From Bacillota bacterium (lineage in GTDB: Bacteria; Bacillota_A; Clostridia; Lachnospirales; Lachnospiraceae), in the NCBI GenBank assembly GCA_023443925.1, contig JAEZSL010000297.1, positions 14,768 through 78,767 on the forward strand: DNA of 64,000 nucleotides, given 5' to 3'. The notes below the pieces were generated by a model, which saw only the letters and a list, made by a program, of their open reading frames with translations, was not told where the DNA came from and did not search any database. Within the stretch, counting starts at the first letter, position 1; each line of letters opens with the position of its first letter. Below, piece after piece: positions 25,239 through 34,468 of the stretch. Made by a program: the position numbers and the translations under genes.

Positions 25239-25988
25239 ATGAATATAAAATTTGATCCCAATAACATAGTTATCAAACTCTGTGTAATGGGGATGGGTTT
25301 AGAGGATAGTGGAAACATAGAAGAAGCAAGCAAAATGTTTCATAAAGCATGGAATGAAGCAACAGATGATTATGAAAGATTTATTGCAGCTTATCATTTA
25401 GGGCGTCAAGAAAAGAATATTACAGACAAATTGAAATGGATGGAAACATCTTTACAGGGTGCGCTAAATATAAATGATGATAATGTAAAGAGTGCGTACT
25501 CAACTTTATATGTGAACATTTCAAAATGTTATGAGGAGTTAGGTGACTCTGATAATGCAAAAAGAAATTATGAATTATCTGAACTATATAAAGGGGTACT
25601 TTCTGACAAAGGACCTTTTTATCATGGAACGAAGGCTGATTTAAAGGTTGGTGATTTATTGACCGCGGGGGGAATATCAAATTACAAGCCGGAGCTTCAA
25701 ATGAATCACATTTATTTTACAGCTAATACCAATGGTGCAGGACTTGCTGCTGCGTTAGCAAAAGGAGAAGGCAGAGAACGCGTTTATATAATAGAACCAA
25801 CAGGTGAATTTGAAAACGACCCTAATGTGACTGACAAAAAATTTCCAGGCAACTTAACACGTTCTTATCGCTCAAAAGAACCATTAAGAATTATTGGCGA
25901 AGAAACAGATTGGACGAAATTGACAACTGCGGAACGAAGCAAATGGCGTGAAAATTTAGCAAAAAGCAAGGGCGAAATTATCAACTGA
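25239..25988 (+). CDS. arr: rifampin ADP-ribosyltransferase (Arr-like) with N-terminal TPR-like domain
   Basis: The C-terminal half (about residues 125-249) matches Arr, which transfers ADP-ribose from NAD to rifampin. Characteristic stretches are GPFYHGTKADLKVGDLL, NHIYFTANTNGAGLAAALA, YIIEPTGEFENDPNVTDKKF and PGNLTRSYRSKEPLRI. Arr proteins are about 140 residues, so the 125 N-terminal residues are extra. They form helix pairs like tetratricopeptide repeats (EEASKMFHKAWNEATDDYE, YVNISKCYEELGDSDNAKRN). GGAGG precedes the ATG. It stands alone and is followed by a long hairpin. It could give rifamycin resistance, or the TPR part may direct the transferase to a protein or other ligand; the sequence cannot decide. 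Confidence 0.88.
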   Translation: MNIKFDPNNIVIKLCVMGMGLEDSGNIEEASKMFHKAWNEATDDYERFIAAYHLGRQEKNITDKLKWMETSLQGALNINDDNVKSAYSTLYVNISKCYEELGDSDNAKRNYELSELYKGVLSDKGPFYHGTKADLKVGDLLTAGGISNYKPELQMNHIYFTANTNGAGLAAALAKGEGRERVYIIEPTGEFENDPNVTDKKFPGNLTRSYRSKEPLRIIGEETDWTKLTTAERSKWRENLAKSKGEIIN

Positions 25989-26045
25989 ATATATTCCAAT
26001 AATTGAGGTGCGAGTACTGATCAGCGCGGATATGTTTACATGAAA

Positions 26046-26093
26046 AATAGCATATATGATATGACAAGATGTTGTCGTATTATATATGCTATT
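26046..26093 (+). terminator. long hairpin after arr
   Basis: AATAGCATATAT pairs with ATATATGCTATT, with the stem continuing through ATGACA/TGTCGTAT with mismatches. The T run is poor. Likely terminator. Confidence 0.55.
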
Positions 26094-26765
26094 ATATGTT
26101 TAGTATCAACTCGTTAATTTGTATATAATTTATTCAATCAGTTAATAGAGCTAAAATAACTCAGAAAAAATAATTTTGGGTTATGGGGATTTCTGGGTAA
26201 ATGTTAAGACCAGAGAAGGAATTGTTCTCAGCCCATATTCTTTCTTCATGAGACACAATGATTTCTTTGCATATAGATAGACTCAAGCCTGCTATTTTTC
26301 AACTATCATCGGATGTGAAAAAGTGTCCAAAAATACCGGCCTGCACTCATTTATCATACGAAACTGTATCTTGTAGACACTGTACAAAAGCCCTATGATC
26401 TATATTTAATTCTCGTCAGAACCTACGATCGGAAGGCGTTAAAATGATGACTGGGACCGATGGAAGCGAAGGTGACACTATTCATAAGGAATTTGACGAG
26501 CTTGAGAAGGCCGGCATCTCTCAATGGAGATTACTTTATAAAGATCATCCAGTTCAGAGAACCTCTTACAATCTTCCTCCGATAGCCTATCCTTTAAATA
26601 TGTTTATGAACATTGCAGTATAAACTACAAAAATTAACATTATGCGACATGGATACATAATATAATGTAAACATATTGCAATTTTATTGATTGGCATTGA
26701 TACAAGGTAATTGTAAAACAAAGAATTGCCTATGTAATCTGAATTTGAAACGAGGAGTTGTTTGT
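26094..26765. other. intergenic region with decayed coding fragments
   Basis: No intact gene. A frame near 26310-26390 carries a Cys-rich fragment (KKCPKIPACTHLSYE) ending at a stop. A 59-codon frame at 26444-26623 is listed separately. The promoter of the flavoprotein gene must lie near the end of this region but is not obvious. Confidence 0.4.
26444..26623 (+). pseudogene. possible HxlR-family regulator fragment
   Basis: GGAAGG precedes ATG 26444. The product MMTGTDGSEGDTIHKE.. contains FDELEKAGI and VQRTSYNLPPIAYPL, like the end of the HxlR winged helix (ELEADGIVxRxxYxxxPPxVEYxLT). The rest of the domain is missing. Weak call. Confidence 0.28.
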
Positions 26766-28115
26766 ATGAATTATGACAGGGAGCCGGAATTAACCGGACG
26801 TATCGTTTTGCCTGATGATCCACAGTATAATGAGGCTCGCAGGGAATTTAATACCTTCTTTAATCGATTTCCCTTGGTCATTGTATTTGCCAGAGAAACA
26901 CAGGATGTAGTTAATGCCATACGCTGGGCACGATACAGGGAGGTGCCAATCCGCATACGCTCTGGCCGTCATAACTACGAAGGACTATCAGTAGTTGATG
27001 CCGGTATTGTTATAGATGTCAGTGAGATGAAGCGGGTGGAGTTAGATAGTAAGTCTGGCATCGTCACGGTGCAGACAGGGCTGCGTGACTTCGAATTGGC
27101 AGAGGTACTAGGGAAGGAGGGACTGGTAGTACCACCCGGTTTATGTCCTACCACGGGTATTGGAGGATTTACCCTGGGCGGCGGTCAAAGCAGTCTGTCC
27201 AGACAATGGGGATTGGCCATTGACAGCTTGCTTGAGGTGGAAATGGTCGATGCTAACGGCTGCGTACTCTATGCAAATGCCGGACACAATTGTGATTTAT
27301 TCTGGGCATTGCGTGGAGGTGGAGGTGGTAACTTTGGTGTTTGCACCTCATTCCGCTTCAAAACCCACCGTATTGATATGGTTGCTTATGCCCGGATTAA
27401 TTGGGAGCTTCAGGATTTAAAACCAGTTCTGCGGGTCTGGCAGCAATATACCGTACCGGGTGCCGACCAGAGACTTACACCGCTGCTATCGATTGTTTCA
27501 GGTCAGCAGCCGCTATTGTTAATGCAAGGAGTTTTTCTTGGATCAGAGGAGGAGCTGCGATATCTGCTGCAGCCTTTGCTGCTGTCTTCTCCACCTATAG
27601 AGGTCACGATTGAAGAGATACCCTGGCTTGAAGCAGCAGCTCTGATAGGAGCTACCCAACCGGATATGCCCGAGTCCTTCAAGAGCGTAGGGCCTTTTGT
27701 TGAGCATTTGTTACCGGATAAAGCAATTGATATCATCTGGCATTTCGTTAATGAAGCACCATCCGGCATTACACCATCCGTCCTGTTCCATGGATTGGGC
27801 GGAGCGGTAGCTGAAATTGCGAACACAGACACGGCATATTTTTACCGTAAGGCTCTATCGAATATGTCACCCTGGGCTACCTGGGATGCGGCAGAGGGTG
27901 CGGCACAGGGCATCCGCTGGGTAGAAGATTTCCGTAAGGCCATGCTTCCTTTCACATGCGGTGTGTATGTCAATACACCTGATCTGTTGATTGAGAACTG
28001 GCCGGCGGCATACTATGGCTGCAATTTTGAACGATTGACCCGGATAAAGGCCAAATATGACCCTAAGAACGTTTTCCGATATCCGCAAAGCATACCACCT
28101 GCTTTCTGTGACTAA
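26766..28115 (+). CDS. FAD-linked oxidoreductase, berberine bridge enzyme-like
   Basis: ATG 26766 follows GAGGAG at good spacing and is preferred to the longer frame. The product has 449 residues. The FAD-binding PCMH domain covers residues about 25-205, with RSGRHNYEGLSVVDAG (His for 8-alpha-histidyl FAD) and PPGLCPTTGIGGFTLGGGQ (Cys placed for a 6-S-cysteinyl link), so bicovalent flavin attachment is likely. The C-terminal BBE segment is readable as YYGCNFERLTRIKAKYDPKNVFRYPQSIPP. Such enzymes oxidise sugars, oligosaccharides or secondary metabolites with oxygen or another acceptor. No signal peptide is present. The gene is monocistronic. Confidence 0.9.
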   Translation: MNYDREPELTGRIVLPDDPQYNEARREFNTFFNRFPLVIVFARETQDVVNAIRWARYREVPIRIRSGRHNYEGLSVVDAGIVIDVSEMKRVELDSKSGIVTVQTGLRDFELAEVLGKEGLVVPPGLCPTTGIGGFTLGGGQSSLSRQWGLAIDSLLEVEMVDANGCVLYANAGHNCDLFWALRGGGGGNFGVCTSFRFKTHRIDMVAYARINWELQDLKPVLRVWQQYTVPGADQRLTPLLSIVSGQQPLLLMQGVFLGSEEELRYLLQPLLLSSPPIEVTIEEIPWLEAAALIGATQPDMPESFKSVGPFVEHLLPDKAIDIIWHFVNEAPSGITPSVLFHGLGGAVAEIANTDTAYFYRKALSNMSPWATWDAAEGAAQGIRWVEDFRKAMLPFTCGVYVNTPDLLIENWPAAYYGCNFERLTRIKAKYDPKNVFRYPQSIPPAFCD

Positions 28116-28471
28116 ATGATATTAGATACTGACAATAAACCTACTGGTAAAAAGTACTGGAGAAACGGATATGCCCCCGAAGGTCTTGAACGAGTTGAAT
28201 TGAGAAGGGAAGGGGCATTATCTTAGTTATTTACAACAAAGAGACCGTTGTAAAGTTGGAGGTCTGGGCTATTGCAGATCAGTTTTGGGTAATTGCTTTT
28301 GGCATTTCTTTTATTGTGTTCTAATACCAAAGTAGCATTTATAAATGACGGGATTTTATCACATTATAACAAGCCAGTATTGATAAATAATTATATCGGT
28401 ACCATAGGTTACGGAAGATTTTACTATATCTGATATATTATTTATATCAAACGAAACAAGGAGAAAGTAGA
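28116..28471. other. intergenic region, no gene seen
   Basis: No coding frame or terminator hairpin with a T run was found. Near 28432-28450 a GATATATTATTTATATC inverted repeat may be part of the nitroreductase promoter. Confidence 0.35.
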
Positions 28472-29254
28472 ATGTCAAGATATGAAGCAGAAAGAAACTT
28501 TTTAAAATCCAATTTTAATCAGTTTAAACATATTAAGACGGATAAAATGAAGGGAGAACCGCAACCAATAGGTGTTAAGCCTTATGATCCTAACACTGGG
28601 ATTATCGTCTTACCCACTGTAAAGGCAGAGATTTTAAAAAAGCAGGATATATACGAATGTATAAAGGACAGGAGAAGTACTCGTCTATATCGTGAGGAAT
28701 CAATTAGTCTGGAAGAGCTATCTTATCTTTTATGGGCAACTCAAAGCATAACCGGAACAAATAAAGCAGGAATGACTTTTAGGACAGTTCCCTGCAGCGG
28801 AGCAACTCATTCTTTCGAAACTTACCTATTCATAATGAAAGTGGCTGGTTTAGAAAAAGGAATTTATAGATATCTGCCAATAGAGCATGGGTTAATATTT
28901 ATGGGTGCATTAGACGATATTGATAAGAGATTAGATGCCATTACGTTAGACCAGCCTTTCGTACCTCATTTTGCGAAAAAAGCTGCTGTCACCTTTGCAT
29001 GGAGTACAACGCCTTATCGATCGGAATGGAAGTTCGATATATCAGCCCATAAGAAAATATTAATTGATGTGGGACATGTTTGTCAAAATCTTTATTTGGC
29101 TGGTGAATCAGTGGATGTAGGTGTTTGTGCAATTGGCATATATGATCAGGAGGCTGTAGATAACCTTTTTCAATTAGATGGAGAAGAGGAGTTCATAGTA
29201 TACCTTGCAGCCGCCGGCAAAAAGAAAAGTAAACAGGTGAAAGCATTTGAATAA
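28472..29254 (+). CDS. SagB/ThcOx-type nitroreductase-fold oxidoreductase
   Basis: This 260-residue flavin protein has the SagB-family layout: IKDRRSTRLYREESISLEELSYLLWATQSIT near residue 65 (FMN-binding Arg/Ser), FRTVPCSGATHSFETYL, then GVCAIGIYDQEAVDNLFQLDGEEEFIVYLAAAGKK. SagB dehydrogenases oxidise azolines in peptide antibiotics, but stand-alone members without a cyclodehydratase, as here, are common and of unknown substrate. AAGGAG precedes the ATG. It overlaps the following AraC gene by 8 bases, so the two are translationally coupled and the regulator probably responds to its substrate. Confidence 0.86.
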   Translation: MSRYEAERNFLKSNFNQFKHIKTDKMKGEPQPIGVKPYDPNTGIIVLPTVKAEILKKQDIYECIKDRRSTRLYREESISLEELSYLLWATQSITGTNKAGMTFRTVPCSGATHSFETYLFIMKVAGLEKGIYRYLPIEHGLIFMGALDDIDKRLDAITLDQPFVPHFAKKAAVTFAWSTTPYRSEWKFDISAHKKILIDVGHVCQNLYLAGESVDVGVCAIGIYDQEAVDNLFQLDGEEEFIVYLAAAGKKKSKQVKAFE

Positions 29255-30137
29255 ATATCAAGAGCTTGTTAAAGCGGCGAAAAAATTCGTTGAGAGCAAC
29301 ATAGAGTACGGTGTATCCCCTGATGACGCGGCGAGAGCGATTAATTATTCATTAAGGCAGTTAAATCGTATCTTTTCTATGTCAACCGGAATAACTGTCA
29401 GTGAGTATATACGTTGGAGTAAGCTTGCAAAATCCTTGTTTGAATTAAAATACAGCGACAATTCTGTTATTGATATTGCGCTTAAATATGGTTATGAATC
29501 ACAGGAAAGCTACACAAGAGCATTTAAAGATAATTTTTCGCTTAATCCCGGAGAATATAGGAAAACAAAACAGCAAGTTACCCCTAAAAATTGGCATATG
29601 AATCAATTTATACATCAATCGGCTCATAATGCCTTGGAGGAAGGCTTGTTTCGGTGCGGAAACGTTGATAACTGGATAATCGTGAAGCCTGACAGGCTTT
29701 GGGTTTCTGCGAGAAGTAATATCGGGAATTTGTCGGCGGGTAAATTTTATGATGTTTGCGTGCGAGAAGGAATTATGAGAAAAGTCGGGGCGTTATCCAA
29801 CGTAATCAGTATAGGAGGGGCATATTTTCCATCAAATGATAATAGCGGGCTTTGTTTCGGAGCGGAAGTAGAGGAAGATTATCCACTCGATTTGCTGAGT
29901 GATTTTGCAATTTTTCGTGTACCACAATCCAAATATGTTGTTTTTAATTATCCCAAATATCCGATAGAAAATCACGGCGACGCTATTTACAGTACTTGGC
30001 ACGCACAAAAGAATTACGATATTGCAGCACATGGTTTGAAATGGAATCTTCAAGAAATACCCATTTTTGAAGACGATGATGATGAAATGGGATATACTTT
30101 ATTTTTTCCGGTTTCTGATTTGGCAGAAAATAGTTGA
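29247..30137 (+). CDS. AraC-family regulator with C-terminal effector domain
   Basis: The 296-residue product starts at TTG 29247, with AGGTGA upstream inside the preceding gene. Unlike most AraC proteins, the DNA-binding domain is N-terminal (residues 10-110, two HTH units: PDDAARAINYSLRQLNRIF and VIDIALKYGYESQESYTRAF with the family ending NPGEYRK). Residues about 120-296 form a GyrI/SOUL-like small-molecule-binding domain (Rob/MarA-effector type). This is the arrangement of multidrug-sensing activators. It overlaps the nitroreductase gene and is followed by a stand-alone GyrI-like protein. Confidence 0.88.
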   Translation: MNKYQELVKAAKKFVESNIEYGVSPDDAARAINYSLRQLNRIFSMSTGITVSEYIRWSKLAKSLFELKYSDNSVIDIALKYGYESQESYTRAFKDNFSLNPGEYRKTKQQVTPKNWHMNQFIHQSAHNALEEGLFRCGNVDNWIIVKPDRLWVSARSNIGNLSAGKFYDVCVREGIMRKVGALSNVISIGGAYFPSNDNSGLCFGAEVEEDYPLDLLSDFAIFRVPQSKYVVFNYPKYPIENHGDAIYSTWHAQKNYDIAAHGLKWNLQEIPIFEDDDDEMGYTLFFPVSDLAENS

Positions 30138-30240
30138 TTCTGTATAAACTTGTCTTGAAATATCAAAAAAACGAAAAAACTTTGATGTATACTAAATTTA
30201 CTGCGGAAATGCAAGTATACTTTAAAGGAGCGTAATAATT

Positions 30241-30711
30241 ATGTTTAGACCACGTATTAATGAATTTCCATCATGCAAAGCGGTAGCATCTGGGTGGAAA
30301 GGAGATTTTGGAGGAGTTTTAGATTTTATGGGCACGTGGATTACGGGTGACGAAGCAGGTTCGTCTTTTACAAGTCCTGATTTTCTTTGTTTTAATGAAC
30401 CAATGAGTTTTTTATGGTTAAAGTTACTGGCAGATGATAAGGTAGACACGAAGGGCTTTGAAATAATGGATTTTGTTGGTGGATTATATGTATCGGCGAT
30501 AGCAATTGATGAAAATATTGATGATTTAATAAAAACAATTGATGATTTAAAAAACTGGGTAAATGAGCAAGATAATTTTGATCTGGATTTTCGTCCGGGA
30601 CGATATCGAATGACACGCCGCTTTACATCAGATGATACAGCGGGAGCTCTTGAGAAAGCTTTGGGATATGGTCAGCTTGAAGTATTGATTCCTGTAAAGA
30701 CAATTAGATAA
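30241..30711 (+). CDS. GyrI-like / effector-binding domain protein
   Basis: This 156-residue single-domain protein follows the AraC gene by 103 bp on the same strand. The pattern (EFPSCKAVASGWKGDFGGVL, FEIMDFVGGLYVSAIAIDENID, W.NEQ....LDFRPGRYRM) resembles GyrI/Cass2 small-molecule-binding folds. It has no DNA-binding domain. It may bind and sequester the same compounds as the upstream activator. Family assignment is tentative. AAAGGAG lies before the ATG. Confidence 0.65.
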   Translation: MFRPRINEFPSCKAVASGWKGDFGGVLDFMGTWITGDEAGSSFTSPDFLCFNEPMSFLWLKLLADDKVDTKGFEIMDFVGGLYVSAIAIDENIDDLIKTIDDLKNWVNEQDNFDLDFRPGRYRMTRRFTSDDTAGALEKALGYGQLEVLIPVKTIR

Positions 30712-30808
30712 CATAAAAATGCGAAGAATATGTCATAGTCTTTAATATAGAATTCACTGAATTTCATATTAAAGAAATCTCAAAAATCAGACTGTTGTAA
30801 AATATAAG

Positions 30809-30856
30809 TAACCAAGGTGTTTCTCAGGTATATTACATGAAAAATACCTTGGTTAT
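30809..30856. terminator. bidirectional terminator between convergent genes
   Basis: TAACCAAGGTGTTT pairs with AAAATACCTTGGTTA around a ~16-base loop. T-rich flanks lie on both sides. It separates the GyrI-like gene from the aminopeptidase gene on the opposite strand. Confidence 0.7.
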
Positions 30857-30866
30857 TGTTTGTTAC

Positions 30867-32249
30867 CTAAAATGTCAAAGTTAAAAATACTGAGTATCCT
30901 TTTTTTGTTTCGTATACATCGGCTTTGCTCACTACTTCCCAGGGAGCATGCATATTTAAAACGGCTACGCCGCAATCGATTATTTCCATTCCATAATGAG
31001 CTAAGATATAAGCAATGGTACCGCCGCCGCCAACATCAACTTTTCCAAGTTCTGCTGTTTGATACGATACTTTATTGTCATCCAGAATCTTTCTTAATTG
31101 GGCAATATATTCTGCATTCGCATCATTGGAACCGAATTTTCCGCCTGAACCGGTGTACTTATTAAAGACCATTCCTTTCGCAAAGAAAGCAGTATTATTT
31201 TTTTCAAATGCAGTTGGATAGGTGGGATCAAAGGCCGCGCTGACATCGGAGGACAGCATTTTTGAATTAGCAAGTGTCCGTCTTAAGGTCAGTTCTGAAT
31301 AGATACCCAGAGAATTTAACAGTTCGGCAACGGTATTTTCAAAAAATCTAGAGTGCATTCCTGTTGCCCCAACGCTTCCGATTTCTTCTTTATCGACTAG
31401 AAGTGTACAAACGGTTCTCTTTGCATTATTAAGTTCAAGCATTGCTGCCAAAGAGGTGAAAGCACATACTCTGTCATCATGACCATATGCCATGATCATA
31501 CTTCGATCAAGCCCAGCTTCTCTTGCTTTGCCTGCCGGAATAACTTCTAATTCTGCCGAAATAAAATCTTCTTCTTCAATGTTATATGTATCTTTGATTA
31601 GTTTCAATATCTGTTTCTTAACGGCGTCTTTTTCTTCACCCTTTAGTGGTTTATTACCAATAATTATATCTAAGTCTTCGCCTACAATAACTTTATTCGC
31701 TTTTTTATCAAGTTGTTCCCCTGCTAAATGTACCAGAAGATCAGAAATAAATACAACAGGATCATTTTCATCTTCTCCAATTACGATATCTATAACACTG
31801 CCGTCTTTTTTAGCAATAACTCCATGAATGGCCAGTGGTATTGTTGCCCATTGGTATTTTTTGATTCCTCCATAATAATGTGTATCAAAATAAGCCAGCT
31901 CTGAATTTTCATATAAAGGATTTTGCTTAATATCAAGCCTTGGAGAATCGATATGTGCTCCTAAAATATTCATTCCTGCTTCCATTGGATTTTCTCCAAT
32001 TAAGAATAAAACAATTGCTTTATTCATATTTGTTGCATATACTTTATCTCCGGTTTTTAATGGGGTTTTATTTTTGATTATTTCCTTGAGGTTTATGTAA
32101 CCAGCCTTTTCCGCTAATTCTGTACTGATTTTCACACATTCACGCTCAGTTTTTCCACTATTTAAGTAGTTGAGGTAATCTCTATTGAGATTCTCCAACT
32201 GATGCAGTTCCTTTTCATCGTAGTTATTCCAGACGTTTTTTCTTTCCAT
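30867..32249 (-). CDS. apeB: M18-family aminopeptidase
   Basis: This 460-residue cytosolic zinc aminopeptidase starts at ATG 32249, after GAAGG; the 11 extra upstream codons lack a ribosome site. M18 motifs are present: GAHIDSPRLDIKQNP (first metal His/Asp), MAYGHDDRVCAFTSLAAM, TLLVDKEEIGSVGATGMHS (catalytic Glu pair) and ILAHYGMEIIDCGVAVLNMHAPWEVVSKADVYE (last metal His). The family releases N-terminal, mostly acidic or hydrophobic, residues from peptides. A promoter with TTCGAC-17-TATACT lies upstream inside a 25-bp direct repeat pair. It is monocistronic, and its relation to the adjacent PTS cluster is unclear. Confidence 0.93.
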   Translation of the reverse strand: MERKNVWNNYDEKELHQLENLNRDYLNYLNSGKTERECVKISTELAEKAGYINLKEIIKNKTPLKTGDKVYATNMNKAIVLFLIGENPMEAGMNILGAHIDSPRLDIKQNPLYENSELAYFDTHYYGGIKKYQWATIPLAIHGVIAKKDGSVIDIVIGEDENDPVVFISDLLVHLAGEQLDKKANKVIVGEDLDIIIGNKPLKGEEKDAVKKQILKLIKDTYNIEEEDFISAELEVIPAGKAREAGLDRSMIMAYGHDDRVCAFTSLAAMLELNNAKRTVCTLLVDKEEIGSVGATGMHSRFFENTVAELLNSLGIYSELTLRRTLANSKMLSSDVSAAFDPTYPTAFEKNNTAFFAKGMVFNKYTGSGGKFGSNDANAEYIAQLRKILDDNKVSYQTAELGKVDVGGGGTIAYILAHYGMEIIDCGVAVLNMHAPWEVVSKADVYETKKGYSVFLTLTF

Positions 32250-32311
32250 AGTCTTTTGCCTTCTTTCTTTTGTTTTATACAATAAATTATAACATAATAT
32301 TCCCGGAAAGT

Positions 32312-32392
32312 AGTATAACCAGATAATAAATAATGTCGAAAAATTAAAAAACTGATATTAAACCTACACCAGATAATAAATAATGTCGAAAA
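32312..32392 (-). promoter_or_regulatory. apeB promoter with two 25-bp direct repeats containing TGTCGAA
   Basis: On the minus strand TTCGAC (32340-32335), a 17-bp spacer and TATACT (32317-32312) form the promoter. A 25-bp sequence from ACCAGATAATAAATAA to GTCGAAAA occurs identically at 32318-32342 and 32368-32392, exactly 50 bp apart. Its core TGTCGAA matches the Spo0A box consensus, and the proximal copy overlaps the -35, as in Spo0A-controlled sigma-A promoters. Confidence 0.6.
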
Positions 32393-32540
32393 GTTTGTAA
32401 AACTTAGAATAATGTGGAGCCAGTTGTACATGTTATCATAGTTGGATTGTTAAGACACCATTTTTATAAATTATAATGAACTGGATATTTACAGTGCATA
32501 TTTTTCTAAAAAGTATGTTATACAGTTTCGGAAAAATTTG

Positions 32541-32616
32541 AAGGGGCTACTGCAAAATAATAGAATATTACCTGGGAGGGAATGAGAATTCCATGCCTTA
32601 TGCAATAACCCCTTAA
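32541..32616. repeat. intergenic palindromic element, copy A
   Basis: AAGGGGCTACTGCAAAATAA at one end pairs with TTATGCAATAACCCCTT at the other. The left arm is nearly identical to the arm of the element at 34469-34579 read in reverse. It is non-coding; it is probably a small dispersed palindrome (MITE-like). It lies downstream of the EIIA gene. The remaining bases from 32393 to 32714 show nothing else. Confidence 0.5.
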
Positions 32617-32714
32617 AAATATTAAATATACCTCTGTTGAATATTGATTAAGCTTATAATTATTTGAATTTAGAAAATAAAAAGCAAAGATATAAAGGTT
32701 TTATCAGATTTAAA

Positions 32715-33188
32715 TTATTTTTTATATTTTATTACTGCATTACAATCCTCAAGATTCTTCTCTATAATACTAAAATCAACTGTGTTTGTAATAACACAAG
32801 GAGTTACAAGGTCATATTTTGCTTTCAGATAATTAAGATCTGCTTCAATAATAACGTCACCACGAAGAACTTTATCGCCTGTCTTTTTTAAAATCTTAAA
32901 GCCATGGCCATTTTCCTGTACCGTATCAATTCCGATATGGACAAGGATTTCGGCACCATCAACAGAGGTTACGGCATATGCGTGTCCTGTTTCAAAAATC
33001 ATGGAAATCACTCCGTCACAGGGGGATACGAATTTGGAATCTGCGGGTATTACTGCAAAACCATCGCCTAACATTTTCGTAGAAAAGGTTTCATCTGGTA
33101 CATCTTCAATTTTAATGATGTTTCCCTTAACCGGTGAACCAATAACTCCGGTTTCTTTTGGTGTAATCTTTTTAAAGAAATTCAACAT
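32715..33188 (-). CDS. PTS glucose-type EIIA protein
   Basis: This 157-residue single-domain EIIA(Glc)-like phosphocarrier has the pattern GSPVKGNIIKIEDVPDETFS, VSPCDGVISMIFETGHAYAV with His69, and ILVHIGIDTV with phosphorylated His84. It receives phosphate from HPr and passes it to the EIIB domain encoded two genes upstream in the same minus-strand operon. AGGAGG overlaps the 3' end of the aminotransferase gene, so translation is coupled. It completes the EIIBC permease, which lacks its own IIA domain. Confidence 0.92.
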   Translation of the reverse strand: MLNFFKKITPKETGVIGSPVKGNIIKIEDVPDETFSTKMLGDGFAVIPADSKFVSPCDGVISMIFETGHAYAVTSVDGAEILVHIGIDTVQENGHGFKILKKTGDKVLRGDVIIEADLNYLKAKYDLVTPCVITNTVDFSIIEKNLEDCNAVIKYKK

Positions 33189-33193
33189 TTAGA

Positions 33194-34411
33194 TTAGTCC
33201 TCCTTTAATTCCAGTCCTTGATATTTTATCAGTGCTTCTTTGATTTTTTCAAGTGCATCTATGACACGTTTATTGTCTTTATAAACTCCAAGAATAATCC
33301 TCAGGTGTCCCGCGCCTCCCTGTCCGTAATTAATACCGTCATTGACAGATACTTTTGCTTCTTTGACTAAATATGAAACGATATCTGAGGAGTCTCCGAT
33401 TTTAGATACATTCAGCCAGCACATAAAGCCGGATTCTGGCATGAGCATGGTTACATTGGGGATGGAATTAAGGATTTGGTAAGCTTTTTTTCTCCTATAA
33501 TCGAAGGCTGTTGCGAACTCATCCATAAATTCCGGAGCTTTTAAAGCTTCCATAACGGCTATTTGGGATATTGTATTTGTGGCACCTAGTATGGATACTG
33601 CATTTGCAAAAAAGCTATCCATAATTATATCACTGCAGACCAAATAAGCAATCCTATAACCGCTCAGACCCATTCCTTTTGAGAAAGAAAAAACGGTAAT
33701 TGTCCGTTCAAACATGCCGGGCAGTGCAGCCGGGGTTATCAGTTCATTATCATAGCAGAAATCTTCGAAAGCCTGATCACAGACCAGGATTAAATCATTT
33801 TTTATAATAAATGCCGCCAGAGATTCAAGGGATTTTTTATTAAATACAGTAGTTGTAGGATTATTGGGATGTGTTAATACAACCATTTTTGTTTTTGGAG
33901 TAAGAACTTTTTCAAATTCTTCTATTTTTATCTGAAAACCGTCTTCTTCCCTTAGTTCAACCGGAACTACCAGACCTCCGCAAATACGAACATTTAAAGC
34001 GTTGTTGGGATAACTGGGCGTGGGGATGATAATTTCGTCTCCGTTTTCAATAAAAGGTATCATGGAGAAAAACAAGCCGGCATCTGATCCCGGTGTAATA
34101 AGGATGTTGCGTTCCGGATCTACCGCAAGACCATTTTTGGTTTTTAATTTTTGGGCAATTAGTTTTTTTAAGTCCGGATTCCCAATCGGTGCGGTGTAAT
34201 GTGGGGCAGTGGCATTATTTACTGCATTTATAGTTGCACATTTAATGTGCTCCGGAAGAGAAAAGTCTGGCATAAACGGATCCGCCCAACCCATAAGGGT
34301 GATACCCAGGCTTTCCAGTTCCTGATAAGAACTTCCCACATCAGCTTTTTCAACGGCAGAAAACAATCCTCCTTCCGCTTTTTTAAAGGCTTCTATCATT
34401 TTAGATTTCAT
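33194..34411 (-). CDS. class I/II PLP-dependent aminotransferase
   Basis: This 405-residue fold-type I enzyme carries NAxAPHYTAPIGNPDLK (substrate/PLP region), HPNNPT at 181-186, the Asp for the pyridine nitrogen in ILVCDQAFEDF, and the Schiff-base Lys245 in FSFSKGMGLSGYR. It is AspC/MalY-like. It sits inside a PTS operon between EIIBC and EIIA, so its amino donor or acceptor is probably produced from the imported glycoside. A RidA imine deaminase gene in the same operon supports an enamine/imine-forming reaction. The start ATG follows GGAGA at fair spacing. Confidence 0.9.
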   Translation of the reverse strand: MKSKMIEAFKKAEGGLFSAVEKADVGSSYQELESLGITLMGWADPFMPDFSLPEHIKCATINAVNNATAPHYTAPIGNPDLKKLIAQKLKTKNGLAVDPERNILITPGSDAGLFFSMIPFIENGDEIIIPTPSYPNNALNVRICGGLVVPVELREEDGFQIKIEEFEKVLTPKTKMVVLTHPNNPTTTVFNKKSLESLAAFIIKNDLILVCDQAFEDFCYDNELITPAALPGMFERTITVFSFSKGMGLSGYRIAYLVCSDIIMDSFFANAVSILGATNTISQIAVMEALKAPEFMDEFATAFDYRRKKAYQILNSIPNVTMLMPESGFMCWLNVSKIGDSSDIVSYLVKEAKVSVNDGINYGQGGAGHLRIILGVYKDNKRVIDALEKIKEALIKYQGLELKED

Positions 34412-34468
34412 AGTTTGTCTCCAATCTCTTTACTAGAGTACGGGTATAATCAGTTTAATAAAAATATG

